Positions 48,922 through 58,095 are shown, numbered from the stretch's first letter. The stretch is DNA of 58,262 nt from Oscillospiraceae bacterium (GCA_015067835.1 SVLS01000010.1:1-58262); one strand, 5' to 3'. Made by a program: numbers and translations. The notes: generated from the letters alone by a model not told the origin.

Positions 48922-49011
48922 AACCGTAACATTGCCTAGCAGCAAAACACACCATTTAGATAACCTCTGAAAAGAAAAAGCGGAAAAGTTGTGAAAGTTT
49001 TCAAAGCCCTC

Positions 49012-49040
49012 TTGCGTTTATATCTTTTTTGCGGTAACAT
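49012..49040 (+). promoter_or_regulatory. Likely promoter of pgi
   Basis: TTGCGT (49012-49017), 17 bp, TAACAT (49035-49040). Confidence 0.5.
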
Positions 49041-49074
49041 ATAGAGGAGATTATTATGGAAAGGAATCATCCAA

Positions 49075-50382
49075 ATGATAAAAGTAGATATTTCTAATGT
49101 GTGGGGGCAGCTGTCCCTGTCTGATTTGCTGGCAGTTGAGCAGGAGGTTGCGGCCGCCCACGAAACCCTGACCAACGGCACCGGTGACGGAAATGATTTC
49201 CTGGGCTGGCTGGATTTGCCGGTGGCAGAGGAAACGGCGGAAATGAAGCGTATTCGCAAGGCGGCGGAGCAGATTCGCGGCACCAGCGATGTATTTGTGG
49301 TCATCGGCATCGGCGGCAGCTATCTGGGACCCCGTGCGGCTATTGAATTGATGCAGGGCTGTAATCATAATATGGGAAAAGGCAAGGGTAATCCTCAGAT
49401 TTACTTCGCCGGAAACACCCTGTCCACCCGTGCGTGGAATGAATTGCAGCGGCTGCTGGAGGGCAAGGATTTTTCTGTAGCGGTTATTTCCAAGTCCGGT
49501 ACAACCACAGAGCCTGCCATTGCTTTCCGGGCGCTGAAGTGGATGCTGGAGCGCAAGTACGGCACGGATGGTGCCAACAAGCGTATTTACGCCATTACGG
49601 ACCCGGCAAAGGGCGCTTTGCGCCAGATGGCAACGGAGGAAGGCTGGGAAACCTTTGTGATTCCGCCTGCTGCAGGTGGCCGCTTCTCTGTGCTGACGGC
49701 TGTGGGCTTGCTGCCGATGGCAGTGGCCGGCATGGACATTGGCAAGGTGATGGCCGGCGCTTATGAAGCAAAGGTTGCATACAATCGCCTGCGCTCCTTT
49801 GAAAATCCGGTTTGGCTGTATGCCGGCACCCGGAATTTGCTGTATCGCAGTGGCAAAACCACGGAAATCATGGCTTCCTGGGAGCCGGGCTATAAGATGA
49901 TGGGCGGCTGGTGGCAGCAGCTCTTCGGCGAATCCGAGGGCAAGGACGGAAAGGGCATTTTCCCCGTTTCTGTGGAATTCACTGCTGATTTACACTCTCT
50001 GGGTCAGATGATTCAGCAGGGCGAGCGAAATATTTTTGAGACAATGATTCGCTTTGATGCACCGGAGCAGGTGGCAGTTGTGGGCTCGGATGCCAAGAAT
50101 CTGGACGGATTGAATTATCTGGCCGGCAAGCAGCTGGACTTTGTGGATGAGCAGGCATATCAGGGAACCTTGGCAGCTCATGTGGACGGCGGCGTACCGG
50201 TGATTACGGTGGATATGGGTCAGCTGAATGACGAAAAGCTGGGCGAAATGTTCTATTTCTTCGAGCTGTGCTGCGGTGTTTCTGCCTATATGCTGGGAGT
50301 CAATCCCTTCAATCAGCCTGGCGTGGAATTCTACAAGCGCAATATGTTCCAGCTGCTGGGGAAGCCCGGCTACGAGCAATAA
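49075..50382 (+). CDS. pgi: Glucose-6-phosphate isomerase
   Basis: A 435-residue glycolytic enzyme interconverting glucose 6-phosphate and fructose 6-phosphate. Motifs: VFVVIGIGGSYLGPRAAIELMQ, VISKSGTTTEPAIAFR, FGESEGKDGKGIFP, and C-terminal CCGVSAYMLGVNPFNQPGVEFYKRNM with the catalytic Glu/Lys region. Length fits the short bacterial form. It is the first housekeeping gene after the phage cassette. Confidence 0.95.
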   Translation: MIKVDISNVWGQLSLSDLLAVEQEVAAAHETLTNGTGDGNDFLGWLDLPVAEETAEMKRIRKAAEQIRGTSDVFVVIGIGGSYLGPRAAIELMQGCNHNMGKGKGNPQIYFAGNTLSTRAWNELQRLLEGKDFSVAVISKSGTTTEPAIAFRALKWMLERKYGTDGANKRIYAITDPAKGALRQMATEEGWETFVIPPAAGGRFSVLTAVGLLPMAVAGMDIGKVMAGAYEAKVAYNRLRSFENPVWLYAGTRNLLYRSGKTTEIMASWEPGYKMMGGWWQQLFGESEGKDGKGIFPVSVEFTADLHSLGQMIQQGERNIFETMIRFDAPEQVAVVGSDAKNLDGLNYLAGKQLDFVDEQAYQGTLAAHVDGGVPVITVDMGQLNDEKLGEMFYFFELCCGVSAYMLGVNPFNQPGVEFYKRNMFQLLGKPGYEQ

Positions 50383-50425
50383 AAGGGAAAATATAAAATT
50401 TGTTGCAGAATTCCTGAAATACCAC

Positions 50426-50479
50426 TTGCAAAATCCGGTTCAAACTGGTAAAATAACCATACAGCCAATGAATTGGCTG
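50426..50479 (+). promoter_or_regulatory. Promoter and downstream palindrome before the P-loop gene
   Basis: TTGCAA (50426-50431), 17 bp, TAAAAT (50449-50454). Eight bases further the palindrome CAGCCAAT-GA-ATTGGCTG (50462-50479) lies at the expected transcription start, a plausible operator or 5' stem. Confidence 0.55.
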
Positions 50480-50499
50480 AGCAAAGGAGGATAATTCCG

Positions 50500-50907
50500 A
50501 TGATTAAAGTAATTATGGGACTGAAGGGTTCCGGCAAAACCAAGAAACTGATTGATTCCATCAACGAAGCCGTGAAGCAGGCAAGCGGAGATGTGGTATG
50601 TATTGAGTATGGCAAGAAGCTGACTTATGACGTCAACTACCGTGTTCGTTTGGTTGACTCTGAGGAGTATGCCATCAGCACCAGCGATATGCTGAAGGGC
50701 TTTTTGAGCGGTTTGCACGCCGGCAATTTTGACATTACCAATGTGTACATCGATAATCTTTACAAGACCATCGGCACGGACCGTGCCAACGGCGAGGAGT
50801 TCGTAAGATGGTGCGCAAAGTTTGCTGCTACCAACAATATGAACATCACCATCACTATTTCTGACGAAGTTGAGATGGCTTCCGAGGACATCAAGCAGTA
50901 TCTGTAA
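50500..50907 (+). CDS. Small P-loop NTPase of unknown function
   Basis: A 135-residue protein; AAAGGAGG selects ATG 50500. The Walker A motif GLKGSGKTKKL (about 6-16) is at the N-terminus, and VYIDNLYKTIG could be the Walker B strand. The protein is small enough to be a single alpha/beta nucleotide-binding domain. No family recognised. It has its own promoter and terminator. Confidence 0.75.
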   Translation: MIKVIMGLKGSGKTKKLIDSINEAVKQASGDVVCIEYGKKLTYDVNYRVRLVDSEEYAISTSDMLKGFLSGLHAGNFDITNVYIDNLYKTIGTDRANGEEFVRWCAKFAATNNMNITITISDEVEMASEDIKQYL

Positions 50908-50922
50908 TTCCAAACGCATATT

Positions 50923-50955
50923 GCTCGCTGCAATTTTTGTTGCAGCGAGCTTTTT
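50923..50955 (+). terminator. Intrinsic terminator
   Basis: GCTCGCTGCAA-TTTTTG-TTGCAGCGAGC then TTTTT, 11-bp stem. Confidence 0.9.
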
Positions 50956-50966
50956 GCATATACAGG

Positions 50967-50995
50967 TTGAAAAATCGGATTTTTTGGGATATAAT
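50967..50995 (+). promoter_or_regulatory. Promoter of the MATE transporter
   Basis: TTGAAA (50967-50972), 17 bp, TATAAT (50990-50995). Confidence 0.8.
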
Positions 50996-51034
50996 ACAGC
51001 GGTTGACGAAAAGTATCTTTGGAAAGGAAGCAAA

Positions 51035-52423
51035 ATGGAAAGACCAAATCATTCTTTAAGTGAAAATAAAATGGGCACAATGCCCCTTGGAAAGCTCCTT
51101 GCCAACATGGCGATTCCCATGGTCATTGCTATGCTGGTACAGGCTCTTTACAATGTGGTGGACAGCTTGTATGTATCCCGGATTTCGGAAAGCGCGGTGA
51201 CGGCGCTCAGCCTGGCATTTCCGGTGCAAAATATTCAGATTGGCTTTGCCACCGGCATTGGCGTGGGTGTGAATTCCATCCTGTCCAAATCTCTTGGTGA
51301 GGGCGACAGAGAAAACGCCAACCGCTCTGCCGGAAACGGTATTTTTCTGGTGGGTATTGTGGCAGTGGTGTTCCTGCTGTTCGGCATTTTTGCAGCAAGA
51401 CCCTTTTTCCAAATCCAGTCCAGCGTGGAGCAGACCATAGAGAACGGCACAGCATATCTGTCCATTTGCAGTATGTTTAGCCTGGGTGTTTTTATTGAGG
51501 TACTGGGAGAGCGTCTTCTGCAGGCTTCCGGACGCACTGCTTATACGCTAATTACCCAAGGCAGCGGCGCGGTTGCCAATATTTTGCTGGATCCGGTATT
51601 TATTTTTGGTTTTGAGCCCTTGGGAATCCCTGCGATGGGTGTGGCCGGTGCGGCAATCGCAACAGTTGCCGGACAATGGCTGGCAGGAATTTTGGCGGTT
51701 ATTTTGAATTTTAAGTGCAATCCCGATGTGCAGTTTGGCCTGCGGTATTTGAAGCCGAAAAAAGAGGCGATGAAGCCGATTCTGACGGTGGGAATCCCCT
51801 CGGTGATTATGGTGGCTGTGGGCTCGGTGATGAACTTTTCCATGAACCAGATTTTGCTGAGTTTTAAGGAATTGGGAGAGACTGCTGCCGGTGTATTCGG
51901 AATCTATTTTAAGTTGCAAAGCTTCTTCTTTATGCCGCTGTTTGCCATTAACAATGCGACGATTTCTATTATGGCTTACAATTACGGCGCAAGAAATCCC
52001 AATCGGATACTGGGAACGCTGAAGCGGTCAGCGCTTGTGGCGATTACAATTATGATATTGGGATTGCTGGTTTTCCAACTGCTTCCCGATGTACTGCTGG
52101 GAATGTTTCAGCCTACAGCGGAATTTCTGCGAATTGGCCGCCAGGCACTGCGAACCATCAGCTGGTCCTTCCCGTTGGCGGCGATTGGCATTGCGGTCAG
52201 TGCCAGCTTTCAGGCGCTGGGCAACGGAATTTACTCCACCATCACCTCTTTGTGCCGGCAGATGCTGGTGCTGCTGCCCGCAGCCTATTTACTGAGTATG
52301 TCCGGAGAAGTGACGCTGGTTTGGTGGGCATTTCCCATTGCAGAGATTGCCAGCGTCTGCGTGACGACTTTCCTGTTCCTGCGGATTTACAAAAAGAAAA
52401 TCAAGCCGATGATGGCGCAATAA
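51035..52423 (+). CDS. MATE-family efflux transporter
   Basis: A 462-residue protein with about 12 membrane helices; GGAAAGGAAG selects ATG 51035. N-terminal PLGKLLANMAIPMVIAMLVQALYNVVDSLYVSRI...ALSLAFPVQNIQIGFATGIGVGVNS is the MatE signature. The duplicated second half starts near KEAMKPILTVGIPSVIMVAVGS. It exports drugs, metabolites or cations using a Na+ or H+ gradient; substrate not predictable. Confidence 0.92.
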   Translation: MERPNHSLSENKMGTMPLGKLLANMAIPMVIAMLVQALYNVVDSLYVSRISESAVTALSLAFPVQNIQIGFATGIGVGVNSILSKSLGEGDRENANRSAGNGIFLVGIVAVVFLLFGIFAARPFFQIQSSVEQTIENGTAYLSICSMFSLGVFIEVLGERLLQASGRTAYTLITQGSGAVANILLDPVFIFGFEPLGIPAMGVAGAAIATVAGQWLAGILAVILNFKCNPDVQFGLRYLKPKKEAMKPILTVGIPSVIMVAVGSVMNFSMNQILLSFKELGETAAGVFGIYFKLQSFFFMPLFAINNATISIMAYNYGARNPNRILGTLKRSALVAITIMILGLLVFQLLPDVLLGMFQPTAEFLRIGRQALRTISWSFPLAAIGIAVSASFQALGNGIYSTITSLCRQMLVLLPAAYLLSMSGEVTLVWWAFPIAEIASVCVTTFLFLRIYKKKIKPMMAQ

Positions 52424-52440
52424 AATACGCTTGAATGCAG

Positions 52441-52470
52441 AAAAACTGCGACCCGTAGGTCGCAGTTTTT
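52441..52470. terminator. Bidirectional terminator
   Basis: A perfect 13-bp stem AAAAACTGCGACC-CGTA-GGTCGCAGTTTTT between the convergent MATE and rhomboid-like genes. Confidence 0.9.
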
Positions 52471-53396
52471 TATTCGATATGGGTATGGTTGTTGATGTGG
52501 TCGATGCAATAACAATGATAGCCGTTGCACCGGGAGCAATAGCGAAATTCCAGCTCCGGGCTATCCACATCCGTCCGGCCGCAGACAGCGCAGCGGTGGG
52601 TATAGTTCTGCTTTTCCTTGGGTGCTGCGGTCTTATAAGGACCGGGATTGGAGAAAGGCACAACCTTGGGGTTGCTCTTCGGCTTTTTGCTGCGAATTTT
52701 CATTCGCCAGGCGGGGGGCAGGACATTGACAACGTCCTTTCCTGCAAACAGCAGGAAATTGGCAAGTCCCACCAAGGGGAACAAGTTATGGGGGAAGAAA
52801 TTGACCGGGTAGGTCATATTAAAAATGGAGGCAAGCATCATCACCAGATAAATCAGCGCCATAATCCAGGCCTTGACAGGCAGGAAGAAAAAGACAAGGA
52901 ACTGGGCATCGGGATTGGAAATGGAGAAGGTCAGCAGCATACTCAGATGAAGGAAAAAGGCCATCTGAGAATACAGGGCAATAAAATCCTCGTAGTAGAT
53001 GAGATACTTGCCGATGACGACATTGGAGGTGGGGCAGAAAATCATGGCAAAGGCATCCATCAGGAGAATGCCGGTTAAATAGTAAAGATTGAACCGGAGG
53101 GTTCCCATTTGATTTTCCACCTGGCGACCCAGATTATAGAAAAAGTACAGGAAGATAAGACCGAGGAAGCCACCGTAATTTTCCGTAAAGACAAAGGTGA
53201 TAAGGCGCCAAACCTGACCCTTGAGAATGGCGGCCTTGTCAAAGCATAAAAGGCGGTACAGCTGTGCGCCGCCGTTGAACATACTCATAACGGTCACAAC
53301 CGCTGTTCCGATGACAATGGCCAGCATTAAATTTGGAATGCCTTTGTTGCGATTACGCAGGCAGAACCGGTTAAATCGGGTGCGTAGATTTTTCAT
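52470..53396 (-). CDS. Rhomboid-like membrane protein with C-terminal zinc-finger region
   Basis: A 308-residue protein; AGGAGC selects ATG 53396 (MKNLRTRFNRFCLRNRNKG). Six or so membrane segments with a rhomboid-like order: KGQVWRLITFVF, then FLYFFYNLGRQVENQMGTLRFNLYYLTG. I see no GxSx catalytic serine motif, so it is probably a non-proteolytic relative. The C-terminal 40 residues, CAVCGRTDVDSPELEFRYC followed by SRCNGYHCYCIDHINNHTH, form a cytoplasmic metal-binding zinc-finger-like tail. Function unknown. Confidence 0.75.
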   Translation of the reverse strand: MKNLRTRFNRFCLRNRNKGIPNLMLAIVIGTAVVTVMSMFNGGAQLYRLLCFDKAAILKGQVWRLITFVFTENYGGFLGLIFLYFFYNLGRQVENQMGTLRFNLYYLTGILLMDAFAMIFCPTSNVVIGKYLIYYEDFIALYSQMAFFLHLSMLLTFSISNPDAQFLVFFFLPVKAWIMALIYLVMMLASIFNMTYPVNFFPHNLFPLVGLANFLLFAGKDVVNVLPPAWRMKIRSKKPKSNPKVVPFSNPGPYKTAAPKEKQNYTHRCAVCGRTDVDSPELEFRYCSRCNGYHCYCIDHINNHTHIE

Positions 53397-53500
53397 TGAC
53401 TCAGCTCCTAAAGTAAACATAGCCATATTGTAACAGCATTTCCAGAAAAAGTCTATCACAGAATTGTGAACATTCCTAGGGAAAAAAGCAGAAAAAACGC

Positions 53501-53528
53501 TTGACTTTTTTGAAATACAGGATATAAT
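53501..53528 (+). promoter_or_regulatory. Promoter of metK
   Basis: TTGACT (53501-53506), 16 bp, TATAAT (53523-53528), directly before the SAM riboswitch. Confidence 0.8.
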
Positions 53529-53549
53529 ACAGACGAACTGCATACAAGC

Positions 53550-53680
53550 CTTATCAAGAGTGGTGGAGGGAACGGCCCGATGAAACCCAGCAACCTGTTC
53601 ATTCAAGGTGCTAAATCCGGCGGCATACGAAAGATGAGGATTCGATACAACGCACATCGAATCCGATGTGCGGTTTTTTA
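53550..53680 (+). ncRNA. SAM-I (S-box) riboswitch with terminator
   Basis: Classic S-box blocks in order: CTTATCAAGAG, TGGTGGAGGGA, CCGATGAAACCCAGCAACC, AAGGTGCTAAATCC and GAAAGATGAGGA (to 53640). The expression platform is the terminator CGCACATCG-AATC-CGATGTGCG (53651-53672) followed by GTTTTTT. High SAM should stabilise the aptamer and stop transcription before metK. Confidence 0.95.
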
Positions 53681-53710
53681 ATGCCTGTGATGTAGAGAAA
53701 GGAAAAAACA

Positions 53711-54856
53711 ATGGAAAAAAGATTATTTACTTCTGAATGCGTGACCAACGGTCACCCCGACAAGGTGGCGGATTCCATTTCCGACGCTGTTTTGGATGCC
53801 TGTCTGGCACAAGATCCCAACTCCCGGGTGGCCTGCGAGACAATGGTTACCACGAATTTCTGCCTGATTTGCGGCGAAATCACCACCAAGGCAGTGGTGG
53901 ACTATGCCGCAGTTGCCCGGGAAGCTATCCGCAAAATCGGCTATGTGTATGAAGGCGACGGATTTGATGCAGATACGGTGGAAATCCAGTGCCGCATCCA
54001 CACCCAGTCTGCTGATATTGCGCTGGGCACCAATGATGAGGTGGGCGGCGCCGGTGACCAGGGTATGATGTTTGGCGGCGCCTGCACCCAGACACCGGAG
54101 CTGATGCCCCTGCCGGTGGCACTTTCCCGGGCACTTTGCAATCGGCTGACGCAGTGCATCCACTCCAATGACCTGCTCCGCGCAGACGGCAAGACCCAGG
54201 TGAGCGTGGAGTACGATGAGGACAACCGGGTGGTAGGCATTGATACGGTGGTGGTATCTGTGATGCACAGCGCCGATTTTGAAATCAGCGAGCTGCGCCG
54301 TTACATTCGCGAAGGTGTGATTGCGCCGGTGTTGGCAGATTACGGCTTTGACATCGCCAATGTTCCCAATATTCATATCAACCCCACCGGCAACTTTGTA
54401 ATCGGTGGACCCAACGGTGATACCGGTCTGACCGGACGGAAAATCATCGTGGATACTTATGGCGGCTACTTCTCCCACGGCGGCGGCGCATTCTCCGGTA
54501 AGGACCCCACAAAGGTGGACCGCAGCGGCGCTTACATCGCCCGGTATATGGCGAAGAACCTGGTGGCAGCCGGCTTGGCAACACAGGTTCAGGTGCAGCT
54601 GGCTTATGCCATTGGTGTGGCGCAGCCGGTCTCTGTCCGGGTGGACAGCTATGGCACCGGCGTGATTTCCGACGAAAAAATGACGGAGTTGCTGCGCAAG
54701 ACGGTGGATTTGACTCCCGCCGGCATCATCCGCAAGCTGGATTTGCGCCGTCCGATTTATGCTCCCACGGCTGCGGTTGGCCATTTCGGTGTGGAAGGCC
54801 GTCCCTGGGAAAATACAGACCTGGCACCCATCTTGAAGGAGCTGGCAGGTATTTGA
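53711..54856 (+). CDS. metK: S-adenosylmethionine synthetase
   Basis: A 381-residue enzyme making SAM from methionine and ATP. TSECVTNGHPDKVADSISDAVLDA, GTNDEVGGAGDQGMMFGGA, NPTGNFVIGGPNGDTGLTGRKIIVDTYGG and GGGAFSGKDPTKVDRSGAY are the signature blocks with the ATP, metal and methionine residues. GAGAAAGGA is the RBS. Controlled by the SAM-I riboswitch immediately upstream, a direct product feedback loop. Confidence 0.97.
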   Translation: MEKRLFTSECVTNGHPDKVADSISDAVLDACLAQDPNSRVACETMVTTNFCLICGEITTKAVVDYAAVAREAIRKIGYVYEGDGFDADTVEIQCRIHTQSADIALGTNDEVGGAGDQGMMFGGACTQTPELMPLPVALSRALCNRLTQCIHSNDLLRADGKTQVSVEYDEDNRVVGIDTVVVSVMHSADFEISELRRYIREGVIAPVLADYGFDIANVPNIHINPTGNFVIGGPNGDTGLTGRKIIVDTYGGYFSHGGGAFSGKDPTKVDRSGAYIARYMAKNLVAAGLATQVQVQLAYAIGVAQPVSVRVDSYGTGVISDEKMTELLRKTVDLTPAGIIRKLDLRRPIYAPTAAVGHFGVEGRPWENTDLAPILKELAGI

Positions 54857-54861
54857 TGAAT

Positions 54862-54897
54862 AACGACCCTGTTGCATTGCAGCAGGGTCGTTTTTTT
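54862..54897. terminator. Bidirectional terminator
   Basis: ACGACCCTG...CAGGGTCGT stem followed by seven T, between the convergent metK and radical SAM genes. Confidence 0.85.
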
Positions 54898-55753
54898 AGA
54901 AATCCGGGATGAAGGCGGTGTCTGCGGCGTTGGCATCCTGGGTAAAGCCTTCCAGCTCGTTGAGGTACATCCAGCTGAGGACAGCCTGGTATTCTTCCTC
55001 GGTGATGGGACGGTCAAAGGGTGCGCCAAGGGTGCCGATGGGTGTATACTGGCGCATCAGGCTCACCAAAACCTGACCGGGGGCAAAGGTTTGACCAATC
55101 CAGTCCAAAACCTTCAGGGAGTTTTCCACCTGCCCCGGCAGAATCAAGTGACGAATGAGCACACCCTTTACAAGCTTGTCTCCATCCCATTGAACAGCAC
55201 CCACCTGACGAACCATTTCCTGTATGGCGGCGCTGGCAACTTCAAAATAGTCGCTGACGCCGGAAAGGCGATGGGCAAGGGCGTTGTCTGCATATTTCAT
55301 ATCCGGCAGATAGATGTCGATTTTTCCGGAAAGGGCACGAATGACCTCCGGCCGCTCATAGCCGCCGCAATTATAAATGACGGGAACGGGGAGTGCTTCT
55401 TCCAGTGCCGGAAGAAGGGTGGGCAGAAATTGGGTCGGAGTGACCAAATCAATGTTTTCTGCCCCTTGGGAAAGGAGCTTCTCCATCTCCTGCCGCAGAG
55501 CGATACTGTCCATAGGTGTTCCATAGGGCTGATGGCTGATGGCGCTGTTTTGACAGAATTTGCACCCCAGGGTGCAGCCGCCGAAAAAGATAGCACCGCT
55601 GCCGCCCTTCCCGGCCAGAGCAGGCTCTTCCCAATGGTGAAGCATGGTTTTTGCCACCAGAGCTGTATCGGGACAACGGCAAAAACCCAGCTGCTGGGCG
55701 GTACGGTCCACGCCGCATTGCCGTGGGCAAAGGGTGCAGTGTTCATAAGTCAT
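54896..55753 (-). CDS. Radical SAM protein (PflA-like)
   Basis: A 285-residue protein; GAGG selects ATG 55753 (MTYEHCTLCPRQCGVDR). The radical SAM cluster motif is FFGGCTLGCKFCQN (CxxxCxxC). N-terminal CTLCPRQCG and GFCRC add an extra Cys set, as in PflA-type activating-enzyme relatives. DIYLPDMKY and GVLIRHLILPGQVENS fit the partial barrel. It probably uses SAM for radical chemistry on an unknown protein; the nearby metK is suggestive only. Confidence 0.88.
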   Translation of the reverse strand: MTYEHCTLCPRQCGVDRTAQQLGFCRCPDTALVAKTMLHHWEEPALAGKGGSGAIFFGGCTLGCKFCQNSAISHQPYGTPMDSIALRQEMEKLLSQGAENIDLVTPTQFLPTLLPALEEALPVPVIYNCGGYERPEVIRALSGKIDIYLPDMKYADNALAHRLSGVSDYFEVASAAIQEMVRQVGAVQWDGDKLVKGVLIRHLILPGQVENSLKVLDWIGQTFAPGQVLVSLMRQYTPIGTLGAPFDRPITEEEYQAVLSWMYLNELEGFTQDANAADTAFIPDF

Positions 55754-55874
55754 AAGGCAAAACCTCAAGTTAGAAATGATAATTAAGTCTACCATATTTT
55801 CCTGCGTTTCGCAAGAAATCCTTTACCTGATGGGGAATTTGTGGTATGATGGCAGAAATAAGGGAGGGATTTTT

Positions 55875-56357
55875 GTGGAAATCCGTTTTGCAAAACAGGA
55901 GGACATTCCGCAGCTGCTGAATTTGCTGGAGCAGATTGGAAGGCTGCATTATCAGGGGCGTCCGGATATTTTCCGTCAGGATGCGCAAAAGTATGACGCT
56001 CAGGCGCTTCAGGCGCTTTTGGCAGATGCGAATCGCCCGATTTTGGTGGCGGCGGAGTCGGACAAGGTGTTGGGCTATGCCTTCTGCATCCGCAAGGAGG
56101 TCAGCAATGACCCGGTGCTGGCGGATGAGGTTTCCTTGTATCTGGACGATTTGTGCGTGGACAGCGAGGCGCGTGGACAGGGCATTGGCGGTAAGCTGTA
56201 TGAAGCCTGCAAAAACTTGGGCATTCAAATGGGCGCAACGCGGCTGACCTTGAATGTTTGGGGCTTTAATGCGTCGGCGCTGAGATTTTATGAGAAGTGC
56301 GGCATGGAAAAACAGCGAATCTATATGGAGACTCCTTTGGAGGGACCGAAGTGCTAG
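55875..56357 (+). CDS. GNAT-family N-acetyltransferase
   Basis: A 160-residue protein with a GTG start at 55875 after AGGGAGGG. The acetyl-CoA loop is LCVDSEARGQGIGGKLYEAC (about 96-115), and LNVWGFNASALRFYEKCGM is the C-terminal GNAT signature. Acceptor unknown. Its last 7 bases overlap the GTG start of the methyltransferase, so the two are translationally coupled. Confidence 0.92.
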   Translation: MEIRFAKQEDIPQLLNLLEQIGRLHYQGRPDIFRQDAQKYDAQALQALLADANRPILVAAESDKVLGYAFCIRKEVSNDPVLADEVSLYLDDLCVDSEARGQGIGGKLYEACKNLGIQMGATRLTLNVWGFNASALRFYEKCGMEKQRIYMETPLEGPKC

Positions 56358-58042
56358 TCAAAAATCAGATTTACGAAGCAGAGATTGTGGATTACACCTC
56401 AGAGGGGCAGGGAATTGCCAAAATTGAGGGGTGTGTGGTCTTTGTTCCCAATGCCATCGTGGGGGAAAAATGCCGGATTCGGATTGAAAAAGCGGCAAAA
56501 ACCTGGGCGGCAGGAAAAATTGTGGAGCTTTTGGAAAAGTCACCCCATCGCATCAACCGGGCCTGCCCGGTGGCGAAGCTGTGCGGTGGCTGTGCCTTCC
56601 ATCATCTGGATTATGAAGAGGAATCCCGGCTGAAGGCGGAGCGGGTACGCACTTGTCTGAATCGCATCGGCGGTGAGGCGCTGGAAAGTGTGCCGATTTT
56701 GGCGGCACCCACCTGCCAGGGGTATCGTAACAAGGCGCAGTATCCGGTTTCGGCGAAGAAAGGCAAAGCCTATGCCGGCTTTTTTCGGCAGGGAAGCCAC
56801 GAGGTGGTGGAAAATCAGCGATGTTTGATTCTGCCGGAGGAATGTGATGCGGTAAAGGAAATTGTCATAGATTATGTAAACCAATACAGGGTGATGCCAT
56901 ACGATGAGAAGGCACACAAGGGTCTTTTGCGCCACATCTATGTACGGCGGGGAGCGGTTTCCGGGCAGATTTTGGTTTGCCTTGTACTAAACGGCCGGCA
57001 GCTTCCCAAAGCAGAGGTGCTGATTGAGCGGCTGAAGCGGGTGAAGGGCTTTACGACGCTGGTTGTGTCGGTGAATGAAAGGCCGGGCAACGCGGTTTTG
57101 GGGGAAGAGTTTGTGACACTTTATGGCCCGGGGTACATTGAGGATACCTTGTGCGGCCTGCGCTTCCGCCTTTCTCCCCGGTCCTTTTATCAGGTGAATC
57201 ATCATCAGGCACAACGGCTCTATGAAGCCGCCATCAGCCGGGCGGAGATTACAAAAAACGACACGGTTCTGGATTTGTACTGCGGCGTCGGCACAATTAC
57301 CCTAGCCATGGCAAAAGCGGCAGGGAAGGTCATCGGTGTGGAGGTCATTCCTCAGGCGGTGGAGGATGCCCGGGATAATGCCAAGCGCAATGGGATAGAC
57401 AATGCAGAATTTTTCTGCGGCGATGCCGGACAGGCGGCGCTGGAGCTGGAAAAACAAGGGATTTCTGCCGATGTAGTGGTGGTTGACCCGCCCCGGAAGG
57501 GACTGAATGCGGATACCATTGAGGCGCTTTCCCGGTTTGCGCCCCGGCGCATCGTGTATGTTTCCTGTGACCCGGCCACCCTTGCCCGGGATGTGGCGCT
57601 TTTGAAAGAACGGGGCTACAAGCTGGCAGATGTGCTGGCGGCGGATTTGTTCCCACGGTGTGCTCACGTCGAGACCATTGTGCTGCTGTGTCGGCAAGGC
57701 AATACGCATCAGATGAAGCTGAATGACGCCCCCTTTGAGATGATAAAGAGCGGTGCGAAAACGATTGAGCTTCGCTTGTTTGATGAGAAGCGCCAGAAAA
57801 TCAAAGAGGGCGATGTCATCATCTTTACTAACAACTCCAACGATGAGCAGATGCGCACAACTGTCAAAAAGCTGCATCGTTTCGACAGCTTTGAAGAATT
57901 ATACCAGGCGTTGCCGCTTTTACAATGCGGATATACGCAGGAAAATATTGACAAAGCCCATCCATCCGATATGGAGCAATATTATTCTGCACAGGAGCAG
58001 AAAAAGTACGGCGTTGTGGGGATTGAGCTTTTTCTGTCATAA
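56351..58042 (+). CDS. 23S rRNA m5U methyltransferase (RlmD/RlmCD-type) fused to an ASCH domain
   Basis: A 563-residue fusion; GTG start at 56351, with GGAGGG 6 bases upstream. TRAM domain (about 1-60), [4Fe-4S] cysteines (CPVAKLCGGCAFHH and a later Cys), SAM methyltransferase VLDLYCGVGTITLAM, DPPRKGL and the nucleophile motif VSCDPATLARD. These give uracil-C5 methylation of 23S rRNA. The last ~105 residues (KLNDAPFEMIKSGAKTIELR...KEGDVIIFTN...) are an ASCH domain, a putative RNA-binding fold. Confidence 0.92.
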   Translation: MLVKNQIYEAEIVDYTSEGQGIAKIEGCVVFVPNAIVGEKCRIRIEKAAKTWAAGKIVELLEKSPHRINRACPVAKLCGGCAFHHLDYEEESRLKAERVRTCLNRIGGEALESVPILAAPTCQGYRNKAQYPVSAKKGKAYAGFFRQGSHEVVENQRCLILPEECDAVKEIVIDYVNQYRVMPYDEKAHKGLLRHIYVRRGAVSGQILVCLVLNGRQLPKAEVLIERLKRVKGFTTLVVSVNERPGNAVLGEEFVTLYGPGYIEDTLCGLRFRLSPRSFYQVNHHQAQRLYEAAISRAEITKNDTVLDLYCGVGTITLAMAKAAGKVIGVEVIPQAVEDARDNAKRNGIDNAEFFCGDAGQAALELEKQGISADVVVVDPPRKGLNADTIEALSRFAPRRIVYVSCDPATLARDVALLKERGYKLADVLAADLFPRCAHVETIVLLCRQGNTHQMKLNDAPFEMIKSGAKTIELRLFDEKRQKIKEGDVIIFTNNSNDEQMRTTVKKLHRFDSFEELYQALPLLQCGYTQENIDKAHPSDMEQYYSAQEQKKYGVVGIELFLS

Positions 58043-58069
58043 ATGAAGATACGCGCTTATATGAGAAGC

Positions 58070-58095
58070 CGGCACCCACCACGGGTGCCGTCTTT
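58070..58095. terminator. Terminator
   Basis: CGGCACCC-ACCAC-GGGTGCCG followed by TCTTT, ending the methyltransferase gene. Confidence 0.75.

Noticed and set aside
53723..54877. 384-codon open frame on the minus strand
   Set aside because: Antisense shadow of metK.
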